A DNA stretch of 64,000 nt from Hyphomicrobium sp. (GCA_016716675.1 JADJVG010000007.1:124001-188000), one strand, 5' to 3'; shown: positions 17,464-26,010, counted from the first letter of the stretch. The notes: a model not told the origin generated them from the letters alone. Program-made: numbers and translations.

Positions 17464-18420
17464 GTGATCAACCGCCGAGCTTTCCTCGTTGCGACATCAA
17501 GTGCGGCTGCCACTATCGCAGCGCCTGCGCTTGCGCGCGGCCGGACGCCAACGCCGCGCGCGACAAGGGTATGCGCACCGTTTGCCGCGCAAGCAGTAGC
17601 GACTGCGAAGCGCGTCAACGCCGCCCTTGGCGACGCATTTCAATTCACAATCGAAAGGCATGACACTGGCACAGGTTCAATCGTGCCGCGCGAAGACTTC
17701 GACATCGTCTTCACAACGCTCGATGCCGTCGCGAACCTTCATCCCGGCTTTGCATACTTCGCTGGACTGCCTGGCCGCCTCGGCATGCCAGACGCAGAGC
17801 GCCTGCGCTGGATGACAACTGCCAGCGCAACGCTGTGGCACGAGTTACAGACGACAACCGGGTTCACCTGTCTACCCGCCGGAAACACCCGGCATGGCGC
17901 GGATTTGTGGAGTAACCAGCCGATCACGTGCAGCCGCGATTTAACGGCACTTTCGCTTGCTTGCGACGGCGTTCCAGCGAAGGTTCTCAGCGGGCTCGGC
18001 GTCACTGTACATGGTGACATTGCGATCCCAGATCATCGCTTTGCCCGCCCTTCGGGGATCGACACTCAACCAATATTGAATGCTGGTTTTGAAGCACGCG
18101 AGGACCGCCCCTATTGCGCGCCCAATGCCATCGCACAACACGGCCGAAGCCTGATGCTCGTCATGCGCCGCCGCGCCTGGGAGCACCTCTCCAGCGCGCA
18201 GCGCGACGCCTTCATGCATACTGTTGGCATCCATGCACCGCATCCGGCATTTAACGAAACCATCACTTGGTCCACGCGCCGCAATCCGTTACCAGCGCAC
18301 ATTGCCAACGTGCGTGATCGCGTGACCGAAGCCGTGGTGGCGGATCTTTCAACACACGATGCGCTGACGCGGCGCATCAATGAATCATACTTCGCGGCAT
18401 TGCGGATTTTGACGGCTTAG
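17464..18420 (+). CDS. TRAP-type solute receptor, divergent DctP-like
   Basis: From GTG 17464 (GGAAGG 10 bases upstream) the product has a twin-arginine-like signal, VINRRAFLVATSSAAATIAAPALA. A 318-residue solute-binding protein follows. DLWSNQPITCSRDLTALSLA and DGVPAKVLSGLGV correspond to the conserved central helix of DctP receptors, which otherwise read roughly NKPIxxPxDLKGLKMR and a Gly-rich repeat. Such receptors bring organic acids to TRAP permeases, but no dctQM genes are adjacent, so it is an orphan. The family call rests on a few motifs. The ligand is unknown. Confidence 0.55.
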   Translation: MINRRAFLVATSSAAATIAAPALARGRTPTPRATRVCAPFAAQAVATAKRVNAALGDAFQFTIERHDTGTGSIVPREDFDIVFTTLDAVANLHPGFAYFAGLPGRLGMPDAERLRWMTTASATLWHELQTTTGFTCLPAGNTRHGADLWSNQPITCSRDLTALSLACDGVPAKVLSGLGVTVHGDIAIPDHRFARPSGIDTQPILNAGFEAREDRPYCAPNAIAQHGRSLMLVMRRRAWEHLSSAQRDAFMHTVGIHAPHPAFNETITWSTRRNPLPAHIANVRDRVTEAVVADLSTHDALTRRINESYFAALRILTA

Positions 18421-18590
18421 CGATTACAAAACGACGTTCACGTCACATTTCTTCTGCGCACCAGCAAACTGTTTGTCGGTGGCGCGTTCCACTTTTCATT
18501 TTTCCGACCTAGGATCGCCGTCGTCACGCTCAAGTACGACCGCGCTATCGACACTCCATCGACACCGCAAGGTAAACTAGGAGTTTCCCC

Positions 18591-18914
18591 ATGACCGCGA
18601 GCTACCAGGACGACATCAAACGCTACCAGCCGAACGTCAACCAAAAGGCGGTCGCCGGAATCGTCAAGCATCTGGGGATCGCGCTCAAAAGCCCGGCCGC
18701 GTCGTTCGTATCGTGTTCATCGAAGGAAGAATTGGCGCGCGTGCGCGAAAGCTGGCTGAAGAAAAAACTGGCCGTGGCCGGGGCCGACGCCGATCTGGAC
18801 AAGTCCATTGCCGACGTTTGCGCCACCATGAAGGGCGATCCCAAAAAGCATCGCGTAACCTTTTATTACCTGCTTGCCGAGAAATACGGCAAGTTGCCCG
18901 TCGTCGGCGGCTGA
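18591..18914 (+). CDS. DUF2853 family protein
   Basis: This 107-residue soluble protein matches the DUF2853 family in length and sequence: YQDDIKRY at the start, KAVAGIVKHLGIAL, VRESWLKKKL and the C-terminal KHRVTFYYLLAEKYGKL. A clear Shine-Dalgarno (AGGAG, 7-base spacing) precedes the ATG. It is a single-gene unit. The function of the family is not established. Confidence 0.85.
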   Translation: MTASYQDDIKRYQPNVNQKAVAGIVKHLGIALKSPAASFVSCSSKEELARVRESWLKKKLAVAGADADLDKSIADVCATMKGDPKKHRVTFYYLLAEKYGKLPVVGG

Positions 18915-19130
18915 GCCATGAACCGTTGCCGTTCAATCACTTCGAGCCGCCGGTTGCCGCTGCTGACCGGCCGGCAGAGGTAAGCCATTGGCCCGGCGGC
19001 ACGCCAACATGACCCGGGGCAAGCGCCCGTCCTCCGGCATTAAGCGCCGGAAAATCAAGAGTCTCTTCCGTTTTGTGATGCAATCGACTAATCTTTGGGC
19101 GGGCCAAACACCTTCGACGAGACCAGCGCA

Positions 19131-19436
19131 ATGAACGCGCCTTCCCTGAACGAAATTCGCGGCGCCGTAAATCGGGATCTGACCGACGAAAAAATGGATC
19201 AAGTTCGCGAGATCCTGGTCGGAGATTCCATGCGCAGCATGGACGCGCGACTGGCTTTCCTTGAAACGCGACTGAATGAGTTTGAAGTCAGCATCGGCCG
19301 GCAGCTCGATGCACTGGAAGCCCGCATAGAGGCGCTTGCGGGCGCCGCCGATGGCGACCGCCGCGTCACATTTGAAGCGCTGGCCACAAGCGTCGCCAGC
19401 CTCAGCGAACAGATCCGCCGCATATCCCGCGGCTAG
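19131..19436 (+). CDS. Small coiled-coil protein, first gene of the OmpA/GTPase operon
   Basis: The product is a 101-residue acidic, highly helical protein with no signal peptide or membrane segment. Residues 20-50 (MDQVREILVGDSMRSMDARL) resemble the first residues of the next protein (VDRLKELLFDNETLALRDL), which suggests a shared assembly motif. Long heptad-like stretches follow (RLNEFEVSIGRQLDALEARI). The ATG at 19131 begins the recognisable part, and the frame is open further upstream. It ends 45 bp before the OmpA-domain gene. Function unknown. A role as partner or adaptor of the OmpA-domain protein is inferred from the shared motif. Confidence 0.65.
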   Translation: MNAPSLNEIRGAVNRDLTDEKMDQVREILVGDSMRSMDARLAFLETRLNEFEVSIGRQLDALEARIEALAGAADGDRRVTFEALATSVASLSEQIRRISRG

Positions 19437-19481
19437 CCTCACATCTCCCATGCTTGCCCGCGCGCAAGCCAACGAGGATTC

Positions 19482-21791
19482 ATGTCGCAAAGTGTCGATC
19501 GACTGAAAGAGCTGCTTTTCGATAACGAGACGCTTGCGCTCAGAGATCTGGCGCAGCGCATCGACGCCATTGCCGACGCCGGCGTCAAAACCCGCCAAGA
19601 CTTGCTGCGCCGCCTTGAGTCGATCACTGATAACGACACAAAAACGCGCGACGACCTCACCCGCCGGCTGGTGCTGATAGCCGAAAGCGAAAGCCGCTCG
19701 CGCGACGACCTAGCGCGCCGCATCGACGGCCTTGCCGATCTCGACGCTCGCGCGCGAGACGAACTCAAAGCCAAACTTGACGACATCTATGCTCGCGCGG
19801 GCAACAACGAGCATTTAACCCGCAGTGTTTCAGAAATCATCAGCGAGGCGCTACGCCGCGCGGAGGTCGAGCGGCACGCCGAACTTTCGCAATCGATAGC
19901 GCCGCTCGTTGTCTCAACAATAAAGACGGAACTGCGCAACAGCCAGGATGAAATGGTTGAAGCACTTTATCCGATCACCGGCCGGTTGGTGAAATCCTAC
20001 GTCGCCAGCGCCATCAAAGACCTGACCGAGCAGATGAACCGGCGGCTCGAACAGAACCCGGTAATGCTGCGCCTGCAAAGCCTAACGACAGGTCGGCCGG
20101 TTGGAGAACTGGCGCTTGCAAGCACGCAAGACTTCCAAATCAAAGAACTTTATCTGATCCGGCGGGGCAGTGGCGAGTTGGTCGCGCACTGGCCACAAAG
20201 CGCCACCGGCGGGCGAGAACATGCGATGAGCGGCGTGCTGGCGGCCGTCAACGAATTCGCCAACGAGGCATTCTCGGCAACAGAGTCAAGTCTGCGCCAG
20301 ATCGATCTGGGCGGCGAAGAAGTCTACCTGCGCGGCTCGCCGATCTATCTGCTGGCCGCACGCTGTTCGGGACAGGCACCGAAGGCCATTGAACAGACCA
20401 TCGATGATGCGTTCCTTTTGGCCGTTGAACGCCAAGGCGCGATCGACACCAAAACGCCTGCTGGCGATGATGCCTCGGCGGCCAAAGCCGCCGCGCTGTC
20501 AGAGGTCGGCCAATCGCTGCAGAGCCAGGTTGCGGCTCAGATCGAAGACTTCAGACGGCCGGCTGGCGCAGGCGCACTGAAGGTGCTCGCCGCTCTGATC
20601 CTGTTGCCGATCATCGGCTGGTATGGGTGGACGTGGTATACCGAATACGCCATCGCCCAAACGCGCTCCGCCGCCGAACGCATCATTGCGGCCGATCCAG
20701 CCATGCTCGGGTATCCGGTCGAAATCACAATCGCCCGCAACGGTCGCGAACTCGCGATTTCCGGACTGACTCCGTCGATCCAAGCCAAGACCCGCATCGT
20801 CACCGATTTGAAGCAAAGCCTGAAAGACGTGACGTTGACCGATAAGCTCAGCGTAGTCGCAGGCAGCGGCATCACCGTGCCGGACGTCAGCCCGGAACTG
20901 GCGCGCGTGCGGCAGGAAATCTCTGTCGCGATGACCGATGTGGCCCGCGATGCGCGCGTGCGCGCCAATCTGCGCGCCAATGCCCGGTTGCAGCAGGCAA
21001 GCGAAGATCTTAGTCGCGCCGCGCCCGTGATTGCCAACCGCACGCGCGGTGACGACCTCATGCGTATCTCAACGGACCTCGACGCTATCCGCGCGGAACT
21101 GCGCCCCTTGGCCGATACCACGCAGGCCATGGCCACTTCCGGCGCCGACGATCAGCATATCGCGGCTTACGCCGCGTTAACTCGCCGTCTTGAAGGGGCG
21201 AGCAACGACCTGCTGAACACGATTGGTGCGGCCGCGCCCGATGAGCAGCCCGTACCTGCCGGTGCCGGCGACAGCGTTGCCAGCGTGGAAGCCGCCGTCG
21301 AGCGCTTTGCAGCCGGATCGGAGCGCGTCGCAGCGCTCGCTTCTGCGGTTGCCGCGGCAAACATCCTAACGCCGCCACCACCAGCGCCGGTTGCGCCGGT
21401 CATTCAGTCAGCACCGCTGACCCCACGCCAAAAGCTCGGCGCGTGGACCAGCAGTCACGCGATCTTCTTTTCTGAAAACCTCGACTACCGTAATCCAGAG
21501 ATTTCGCGCCAGTGGCTGTCCGAACTGGCTGCACTGCTGAAGCCCGCGGGCACCCTGCTACGCATTGTCGGATATACCGACGAAACGGGCGGGACTGGCC
21601 GCAACGTGCAGCTTGCGCGCGATCGCGCCGACAAGGTCCGCGCCGATCTTATCGACCTTGGCGTGCCGCCTGAGGCGTTGGTCGCCGTCGGCCGGGCAGA
21701 CGCGCTCGACCTCAGCGATACCAAAGGCGCGGGCACCCCAAACCGGCGCGTTCAGTTCGAGTTGGGCTTTGAAGGCGAAGTCCAGCCATGA
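19482..21791 (+). CDS. Transmembrane OmpA-domain protein with repeats and BON-like region
   Basis: This 769-residue multi-domain protein has no signal peptide. Residues 1-19 hold a short motif shared with the upstream protein. Residues 20-104 are five tandem 18-residue units of pattern RxDLxRRLxxIxDxxxxx. Residues about 205-335 form a globular region (ELYLIRRGSGELVAHW, LAAVNEFANEAFS, EVYLRGSPIYLLAARC) that may be longin or roadblock-like. A membrane helix lies near 363-385 (LKVLAALILLPIIGWYGW). Residues about 400-460 look like a BON domain. After a helical and Pro-rich segment, residues about 655-765 are an OmpA peptidoglycan-binding domain (VGYTDETGGTGRNVQLARD, GTPNRRVQFEL). The N-terminal half should be cytoplasmic and the C-terminal half periplasmic. 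The stop overlaps the GTPase start. Confidence 0.8.
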   Translation: MSQSVDRLKELLFDNETLALRDLAQRIDAIADAGVKTRQDLLRRLESITDNDTKTRDDLTRRLVLIAESESRSRDDLARRIDGLADLDARARDELKAKLDDIYARAGNNEHLTRSVSEIISEALRRAEVERHAELSQSIAPLVVSTIKTELRNSQDEMVEALYPITGRLVKSYVASAIKDLTEQMNRRLEQNPVMLRLQSLTTGRPVGELALASTQDFQIKELYLIRRGSGELVAHWPQSATGGREHAMSGVLAAVNEFANEAFSATESSLRQIDLGGEEVYLRGSPIYLLAARCSGQAPKAIEQTIDDAFLLAVERQGAIDTKTPAGDDASAAKAAALSEVGQSLQSQVAAQIEDFRRPAGAGALKVLAALILLPIIGWYGWTWYTEYAIAQTRSAAERIIAADPAMLGYPVEITIARNGRELAISGLTPSIQAKTRIVTDLKQSLKDVTLTDKLSVVAGSGITVPDVSPELARVRQEISVAMTDVARDARVRANLRANARLQQASEDLSRAAPVIANRTRGDDLMRISTDLDAIRAELRPLADTTQAMATSGADDQHIAAYAALTRRLEGASNDLLNTIGAAAPDEQPVPAGAGDSVASVEAAVERFAAGSERVAALASAVAAANILTPPPPAPVAPVIQSAPLTPRQKLGAWTSSHAIFFSENLDYRNPEISRQWLSELAALLKPAGTLLRIVGYTDETGGTGRNVQLARDRADKVRADLIDLGVPPEALVAVGRADALDLSDTKGAGTPNRRVQFELGFEGEVQP
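19539..19793 (+). repeat. Tandem 54-bp coding repeat (18-residue units)
   Basis: Five units begin LRDLAQRIDAIADA, RQDLLRRLESITDN, RDDLTRRLVLIAES, RDDLARRIDGLADL and RDELKAKLDDIYAR. Each is 18 residues except a partial last one, giving a 54-nt period. They form the N-terminal helical part of the OmpA-domain protein. Confidence 0.85.
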
Positions 21792-22294
21792 TTGCGCGTA
21801 AGGTCATGTTGCTGGGGGAGATCGGCGTTGGGAAATCGTCGCTCGCCCGCAGGCTGGTGTTCGACAAGTTCGAGTTCGACTATAAACCGACCATCGGGGT
21901 TGACGTCTATCGCTTTGAAGTTGAAGCGACGGCCCAGCGCCCGGCGATGTCTTTGATCGTATGGGACACCGACGGCAACTTCGGAGACGCGATCTTTAAG
22001 CACATCTATATGAAGGAAGCGGCAGCCGCGCTGATCATCGGCGACTTGAGCCGTGCACCGACGCTGGACACCATGGTAAGGCTCGGCAACGGTTTTGCCG
22101 AAGCGTTTCCAGGGCGCCACATCGGCTACGTCATCAATAAAACCGACCTCGCCGCGGAGCCCGACGCCGTGCCTCTACCAACCGGCCTGACACTCCCCGG
22201 CGTCTCGCTCATGCGGACCAGCGCCAAAACCGGCTGGCGCGTGAAGGAAGCCTTCGTCCATGCCGCCGACAGCATCGCTCGGCGCGCCCTATGA
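21788..22294 (+). CDS. Ras-like small GTPase (Rab-like)
   Basis: This 168-residue single-domain GTPase of the Ras superfamily has all nucleotide motifs in order. They are G1 GEIGVGKSS (residues 10-18), switch-I threonine in YKPTIGVDV (T35), G3 WDTDGN (59-64), G4 NKTD (117-120) and G5 TSAKTG (144-149). The spacing from KFEFDYKPTIGVD to WDT is strikingly Rab-like. The position of the catalytic glutamine of Ras and Rab (DxxGQ) is asparagine here, so intrinsic hydrolysis may be slow. No lipid-modified C-terminal cysteine is present. It is translationally coupled (ATGA) to the OmpA-domain protein and followed at 38 bp by a histidine kinase. It probably acts as a cytoplasmic switch for that protein. 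Confidence 0.88.
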   Translation: MIARKVMLLGEIGVGKSSLARRLVFDKFEFDYKPTIGVDVYRFEVEATAQRPAMSLIVWDTDGNFGDAIFKHIYMKEAAAALIIGDLSRAPTLDTMVRLGNGFAEAFPGRHIGYVINKTDLAAEPDAVPLPTGLTLPGVSLMRTSAKTGWRVKEAFVHAADSIARRAL

Positions 22295-22331
22295 TGCGTT
22301 GTAATGTGCTGTCCTGCAGGTCTGGCAAAAC

Positions 22332-23441
22332 ATGAGCGACGGTGAGTGGAAGCTGATTGAGGCCGGCAGTCTTCTTGCCCAATTCGAATCCTTTGGATTG
22401 ATCTGGCTGAACCAGGATTTGACCGTCGAAGATACCTTCGGCCCCCTCGTCGGATTTGTGGCCATCGGCCAGCCCGTCACCGATCAGATCCTGCCCCTCA
22501 TTGGACTTGAGCAGGACATCCTGTCCCTCCGCAACGATCCCCGCATGGTCCTGGAACTGCCCGCCGTGGCCGTCGTCACGACGGATCAAAAGTCGCGCAA
22601 ACTCAATTTCACGCTGTTCTGGAACGCCAGCCGCGATTGCCCCATGGCGCTCGCCTACAAGAGTGCTGCGCAAACCGAACTCGAGATCGAACTGAGCCGG
22701 CAAATCCGCGCAAGGCTAATGGCGGAACAGGAAGTCACGGCAAAGTCCAAAGAACTCGCTCGCGCCAACGCCGACCTCGAGAGCTTCGCTGCGATCGTCT
22801 CGCATGACCTGAAAGCACCGCTGCGCCACCTGCGGCAGATGACGGAGGTTGCGTTCGACAAAGCGGGGCTCGATCAGTCGCCGGTCATGCGCGATATGCT
22901 GCGCGCCATCGAAAGCCAATCGCTGCGCATGTCGGCCATGCTGACGGCGCTGCTCGACTATTCGACGCTCGGGCGCAAATACGAGGGCATCGAGCCGGTC
23001 GAAACCCGCCAACTCATCGCGACGATTGCGGCGTCCCTGCCTCAAACCGGCCACCGCGTCGTCATCGAAGGCCATTGGCCGCTGTTATCGACATTGCGGG
23101 CCCCGCTCGATCTCGTCCTGCGCAATCTCGTCGGCAACGCGTTGCAGCACCACGACCGGCCCGAGGGTACGGTGAAGGTCCGATGCGCGGAATATCCCAA
23201 GACCCTGATCTTCAGTGTCGCCGACGACGGCCCGGGCATCGACCCGCGCCATCATGAGGCGATTTTCCTGCCATTCCGAACGCTCAATGCCCATGCAGAA
23301 GGTGGGTCGTCCGGCATGGGCCTGGCCGCGGTCAAAAAGGCGGTTGAAGGCGCCGGCGGTAAAATCGAGGTGATTTCCGACCCGGCAACCGCGCGGGGCA
23401 CAACATTCAACGTCCATTGGCCCAAGGCTATTCGCGACTAG
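22332..23441 (+). CDS. Soluble sensor histidine kinase in the GTPase operon
   Basis: This 369-residue kinase has no membrane segment. Residues 1-110 look like a PAS-type sensor domain (FESFGLIWLNQDLTVEDTFG), followed by a coiled linker. The HisKA H-box is SFAAIVSHDLKAPLRHLRQM with H158. The ATPase domain has the N-box LRNLVGNALQHH, G1 VADDGPGIDP, the F-box region FLPFRTLNAH and G2 GGSSGMGLAAVKKAV. The phytochrome-kinase-like H-box is common in soluble bacterial sensors. It follows the GTPase at 38 bp and precedes a receiver-only regulator, so it may read the state of the GTPase/OmpA complex. That link is inference from gene order. Confidence 0.85.
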   Translation: MSDGEWKLIEAGSLLAQFESFGLIWLNQDLTVEDTFGPLVGFVAIGQPVTDQILPLIGLEQDILSLRNDPRMVLELPAVAVVTTDQKSRKLNFTLFWNASRDCPMALAYKSAAQTELEIELSRQIRARLMAEQEVTAKSKELARANADLESFAAIVSHDLKAPLRHLRQMTEVAFDKAGLDQSPVMRDMLRAIESQSLRMSAMLTALLDYSTLGRKYEGIEPVETRQLIATIAASLPQTGHRVVIEGHWPLLSTLRAPLDLVLRNLVGNALQHHDRPEGTVKVRCAEYPKTLIFSVADDGPGIDPRHHEAIFLPFRTLNAHAEGGSSGMGLAAVKKAVEGAGGKIEVISDPATARGTTFNVHWPKAIRD

Positions 23442-23580
23442 AGGCAGCAGGAGCGACCGATTGGCCACCGTAGGGCCGGTCCTTTCGAGCAGCGGCGCTT
23501 GCTTTACTTGAATGTTTTTAAACAAATCGGTAGACCCGTTCCAAGAAACACTTATCTCAATTGGTATAAGCTCAACGCGC

Positions 23581-24039
23581 ATGGCGTCTTCATCTTCAAG
23601 TTCTGGCGGCGATTATCTTGAAAAGAAAAGCGGGCTACGGGCACGCCGGTCCCTGCCTGCCCTGAACGACGTCATCGTGGTCGATGACGAGAACATCGAC
23701 GCCGATCGCATGTTTGCGACGTTGCGTGTCATGTACGGGTACGATGTCACCGTCCGGCGGGCGGCCACCGCAGGCGCGGCGGTTGACGCCGTCATCGCGC
23801 GTACGCCAGACATCGTGTTCCTCGATGACATCTTGAAGCCGAGCGATGACGCCGCCCACACCATCCCTTTTCTGCGCCGCGCCGGATATAATGGCCCGAT
23901 TGTCGTGATCAGCGGGCAGGTGACGCGATCACGCCGCGTTGTGTTGTTGGCCGCCGGAGCTACGGACGTCATCCATAAAGACGACGTCGATAGCGTGCGC
24001 CTTTCCGAAGTGCTGCATCGCATTTTCGGCGACGCCTGA
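23581..24039 (+). CDS. Single-domain response regulator
   Basis: A Ser/Gly-rich head of about 35 residues is followed by one receiver domain and nothing else: IVVDDENIDADR (acidic pair), TPDIVFLDDILKPSDD (phosphoacceptor Asp), VVISGQVT and DVIHKDDVDSV (conserved Lys). With no DNA-binding domain, it probably acts by protein contact or phosphotransfer. ATG 23581 was chosen because the upstream extension to 23512 is AT-rich and non-conserved. Neither start has a good Shine-Dalgarno. It is the last gene of the OmpA/GTPase/kinase cluster. Confidence 0.8.
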   Translation: MASSSSSSGGDYLEKKSGLRARRSLPALNDVIVVDDENIDADRMFATLRVMYGYDVTVRRAATAGAAVDAVIARTPDIVFLDDILKPSDDAAHTIPFLRRAGYNGPIVVISGQVTRSRRVVLLAAGATDVIHKDDVDSVRLSEVLHRIFGDA

Positions 24040-24392
24040 GACGTGTCTCGGCACGCATAGCATGGCCTCAATCTGATACGCGCCGCACCGCATCGGCATA
24101 TGGAACTGATGCGGATCAACTTAAAATCGCGCGACACTCATTCTGCAAACCACCGTGACGGATTTCATCCCGCCGTTGGTTAAGGCTGCGCCAATCGCAT
24201 TCAGACGACTGACCTCATTACACTTTTAAAATTGAATGGCGTTCACACGGCCAACCGTGCACACGGCCGGGTTAGCCAACGCACGACTATTCCCGTGGTC
24301 ATGTGACGCGAGGGGGTAGCATGGCCTAAATTTGGCAGAACCATCATGCTGCATAGTGCACGTTGAATGAGAGACATGACGGGGTATGAACG
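24040..24392. other. Intergenic region without a recognisable gene
   Basis: These 353 bp separate the response regulator from a small secreted protein. The only structure seen is a 12-bp palindrome, GAGAC-GT-GTCTC, starting just after the regulator's stop codon. It has no T-tract. No RNA gene or coding frame is recognised. Confidence 0.4.
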
Positions 24393-24647
24393 ATGATTGG
24401 CAATGGTGTGCTGGTTGCTCTGTGCTTGCTGGGCATTTGCTTTGCGCAGGCGGCGCGGGCTGAAGATTTCAAGCTGCCGCCGGAAGTCACACCGCAGCTT
24501 CGTGCAGCGTGCGAAACAGACGTCCGCCGCTTGTGCATCGGCGCGAACCCAACGGTCGCCAAGGTCAAGGTGTGTGTGACGGCCAAATTTTCGCAGCTCG
24601 GCAATCGCTGCAAGCTACAGATCGCAATGGCTGGTCTGACACCCTAA
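24393..24647 (+). CDS. Small secreted cysteine-rich protein
   Basis: The product is an 84-residue protein with a clear signal peptide (MIGNGVLVALCLLGICFAQAARA) and about 60 mature residues with four cysteines: RAACETDVRRLC, KVKVCVTAKF and GNRCKLQ. The pattern CxxDxxRLC...CxxxxxxxxxxxC resembles the Cys-rich repeat found in Golgi GLG1-like proteins and in many small alphaproteobacterial secreted proteins. It is monocistronic and is followed at once by a strong terminator. Function unknown, and periplasmic location is inferred. Confidence 0.75.
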   Translation: MIGNGVLVALCLLGICFAQAARAEDFKLPPEVTPQLRAACETDVRRLCIGANPTVAKVKVCVTAKFSQLGNRCKLQIAMAGLTP

Positions 24648-24678
24648 CCGCAGCACCACTCAGAACTCACAAACCACG

Positions 24679-24711
24679 TCGCCGTCTCTGCACAGAGGCG
24701 GCGATTTTTTT
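24679..24711 (+). terminator. Rho-independent terminator of the small Cys-rich gene
   Basis: A stem of 12 positions (24679-24690 with 24693-24704, one G-U pair) is followed by seven T residues. Confidence 0.85.
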
Positions 24712-24737
24712 GGGCAAAGCTCCACCACACACCGCAC

Positions 24738-24773
24738 AAAAAAATGGGCGAAGGGGAGTTCTCCCTTCGCCCA
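24738..24773 (-). terminator. Rho-independent terminator of the aminotransferase gene
   Basis: On the minus strand TGGGCGAAGGG pairs with CCCTTCGCCCA (24763-24773 with 24745-24755) around a 7-nt loop, followed by a T-run (AAAAAAA at 24738-24744 on the plus strand). Confidence 0.85.
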
Positions 24774-24801
24774 CGCATTGATTACAACGGTTGGTCTTGG
24801 C

Positions 24802-26010
24802 TTATTCTGCCGCGACCTTCAGCGGGTTCGCAGCGGTTTCCGCCAGATAGGCCATCGCAGCGGCGACGCCGCCCTTCTTGTGCGGAACGCCTGCGAGGTC
24901 GAAGCCCATTTCAACGCCAGTCAGCGCGCCCATCACGGTCAACTCGTTGGTGTCGCCGAGGTGACCGATGCGGAACGCCTTGCCGGCGATCTTGTTGAGG
25001 CCGGTGCCGAGCGACATGTTGAAGTTGTCGAGCACGATCTTGCGATACGCGTCGGCGTTATGACCTTCCGGCATGATGACCGTGGTCACTGCCGGCGAGT
25101 AATACTTCGGATCGCGGCACTGGATTTCGAGACCCCAGCCGATGACCGCGCGGCGAGTCGCTTCCGCAAGACGCTCGTGGCGTGCGAACACGTTTTCGAG
25201 GCCTTCGTCGTTGATCATGTCGATCGACTCAGCAAGGCCATAGAGCAGGCCGGTTGCCGGCGTGTACGGGAAGAAGCCCGATGCGTTGTTGGCCGTCATG
25301 TCGTCCCACGCGAAATACGATTTCGCGAGCTTCGACGTCTTCGAGGCTTCCAGCGCCTTGGCGCTAACGGCTGCAAACGACAGGCCCGGCGGCAGCATCA
25401 TGCCTTTCTGCGAACCCGAGATCGTGACGTCGATCGCCCACTCGTCGTGGCGGATGTCCGTGCACGCCAGCGAGGAGATGGTGTCAACCATCAGCAACGC
25501 CGGATGCTTGGCCGAATCCATGGCCTTGCGCACGTCGTCGATGCGCGTGCGGCAGCCGGTCGAGGTTTCGTTATGAACGACGCAGACTGCCTTGATGGAG
25601 TGCGATTTGTCTTCGCGCAGGCGCTTCTCGATCAGATCGGCGTCGGCGCCGATGCGCCAGTCGGTCGGAATGACTTCGGGGTCAAGCCCGAGGCGATTGG
25701 CCATGACGGCCCACAGAACGGCAAACTGGCCGGTCTCGCACATCAGAACCTTGTCGCCCGGAGACAGCGTGTTGCACAGCGCCGATTCCCAGGCGCCAGT
25801 GCCCGACGACGGGAAGATGAAAACCTGACCCTGCGTCTTGAAGATTCCCTTGATACCCGACAGCACGCGCTTGCCGAGTCTCTGGAACTCAAGGCCGCGG
25901 TGGTCGAGGATCTGCCGCGACATGGCGGCCAGAATGCGCTCCGGTACGGGCGTCGGCCCTGGGATCTGCAGGAAGTGGCGGCCGGCGCGGCGAGGCTCGT
26001 GTGACATCAT
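24802..26010 (-). CDS. sgaA: Serine-glyoxylate aminotransferase
   Basis: This 402-residue PLP enzyme moves the amino group of serine to glyoxylate, giving hydroxypyruvate and glycine, a key step of the serine cycle for one-carbon assimilation. Features of class-V aminotransferases are visible: the IPGPTPVPERIL start, SSGTGAWESAL, VVHNETSTG, the aspartate of LLMVDTISSL and the PLP-lysine motif SGSQKGMMLPPG. Two tandem ATGs exist. The second (26007) has AGGA at better spacing. A dedicated terminator follows and the gene stands alone. Its partner enzyme, hydroxypyruvate reductase, is 3.7 kb downstream on the same strand orientation. Confidence 0.92.
   Translation of the reverse strand: MMSHEPRRAGRHFLQIPGPTPVPERILAAMSRQILDHRGLEFQRLGKRVLSGIKGIFKTQGQVFIFPSSGTGAWESALCNTLSPGDKVLMCETGQFAVLWAVMANRLGLDPEVIPTDWRIGADADLIEKRLREDKSHSIKAVCVVHNETSTGCRTRIDDVRKAMDSAKHPALLMVDTISSLACTDIRHDEWAIDVTISGSQKGMMLPPGLSFAAVSAKALEASKTSKLAKSYFAWDDMTANNASGFFPYTPATGLLYGLAESIDMINDEGLENVFARHERLAEATRRAVIGWGLEIQCRDPKYYSPAVTTVIMPEGHNADAYRKIVLDNFNMSLGTGLNKIAGKAFRIGHLGDTNELTVMGALTGVEMGFDLAGVPHKKGGVAAAMAYLAETAANPLKVAAE

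Noticed and set aside
24039..24055. GAGAC-GT-GTCTC palindrome considered as a terminator of the kinase operon
   Set aside because: The stem is only 5 bp and no T-run follows.
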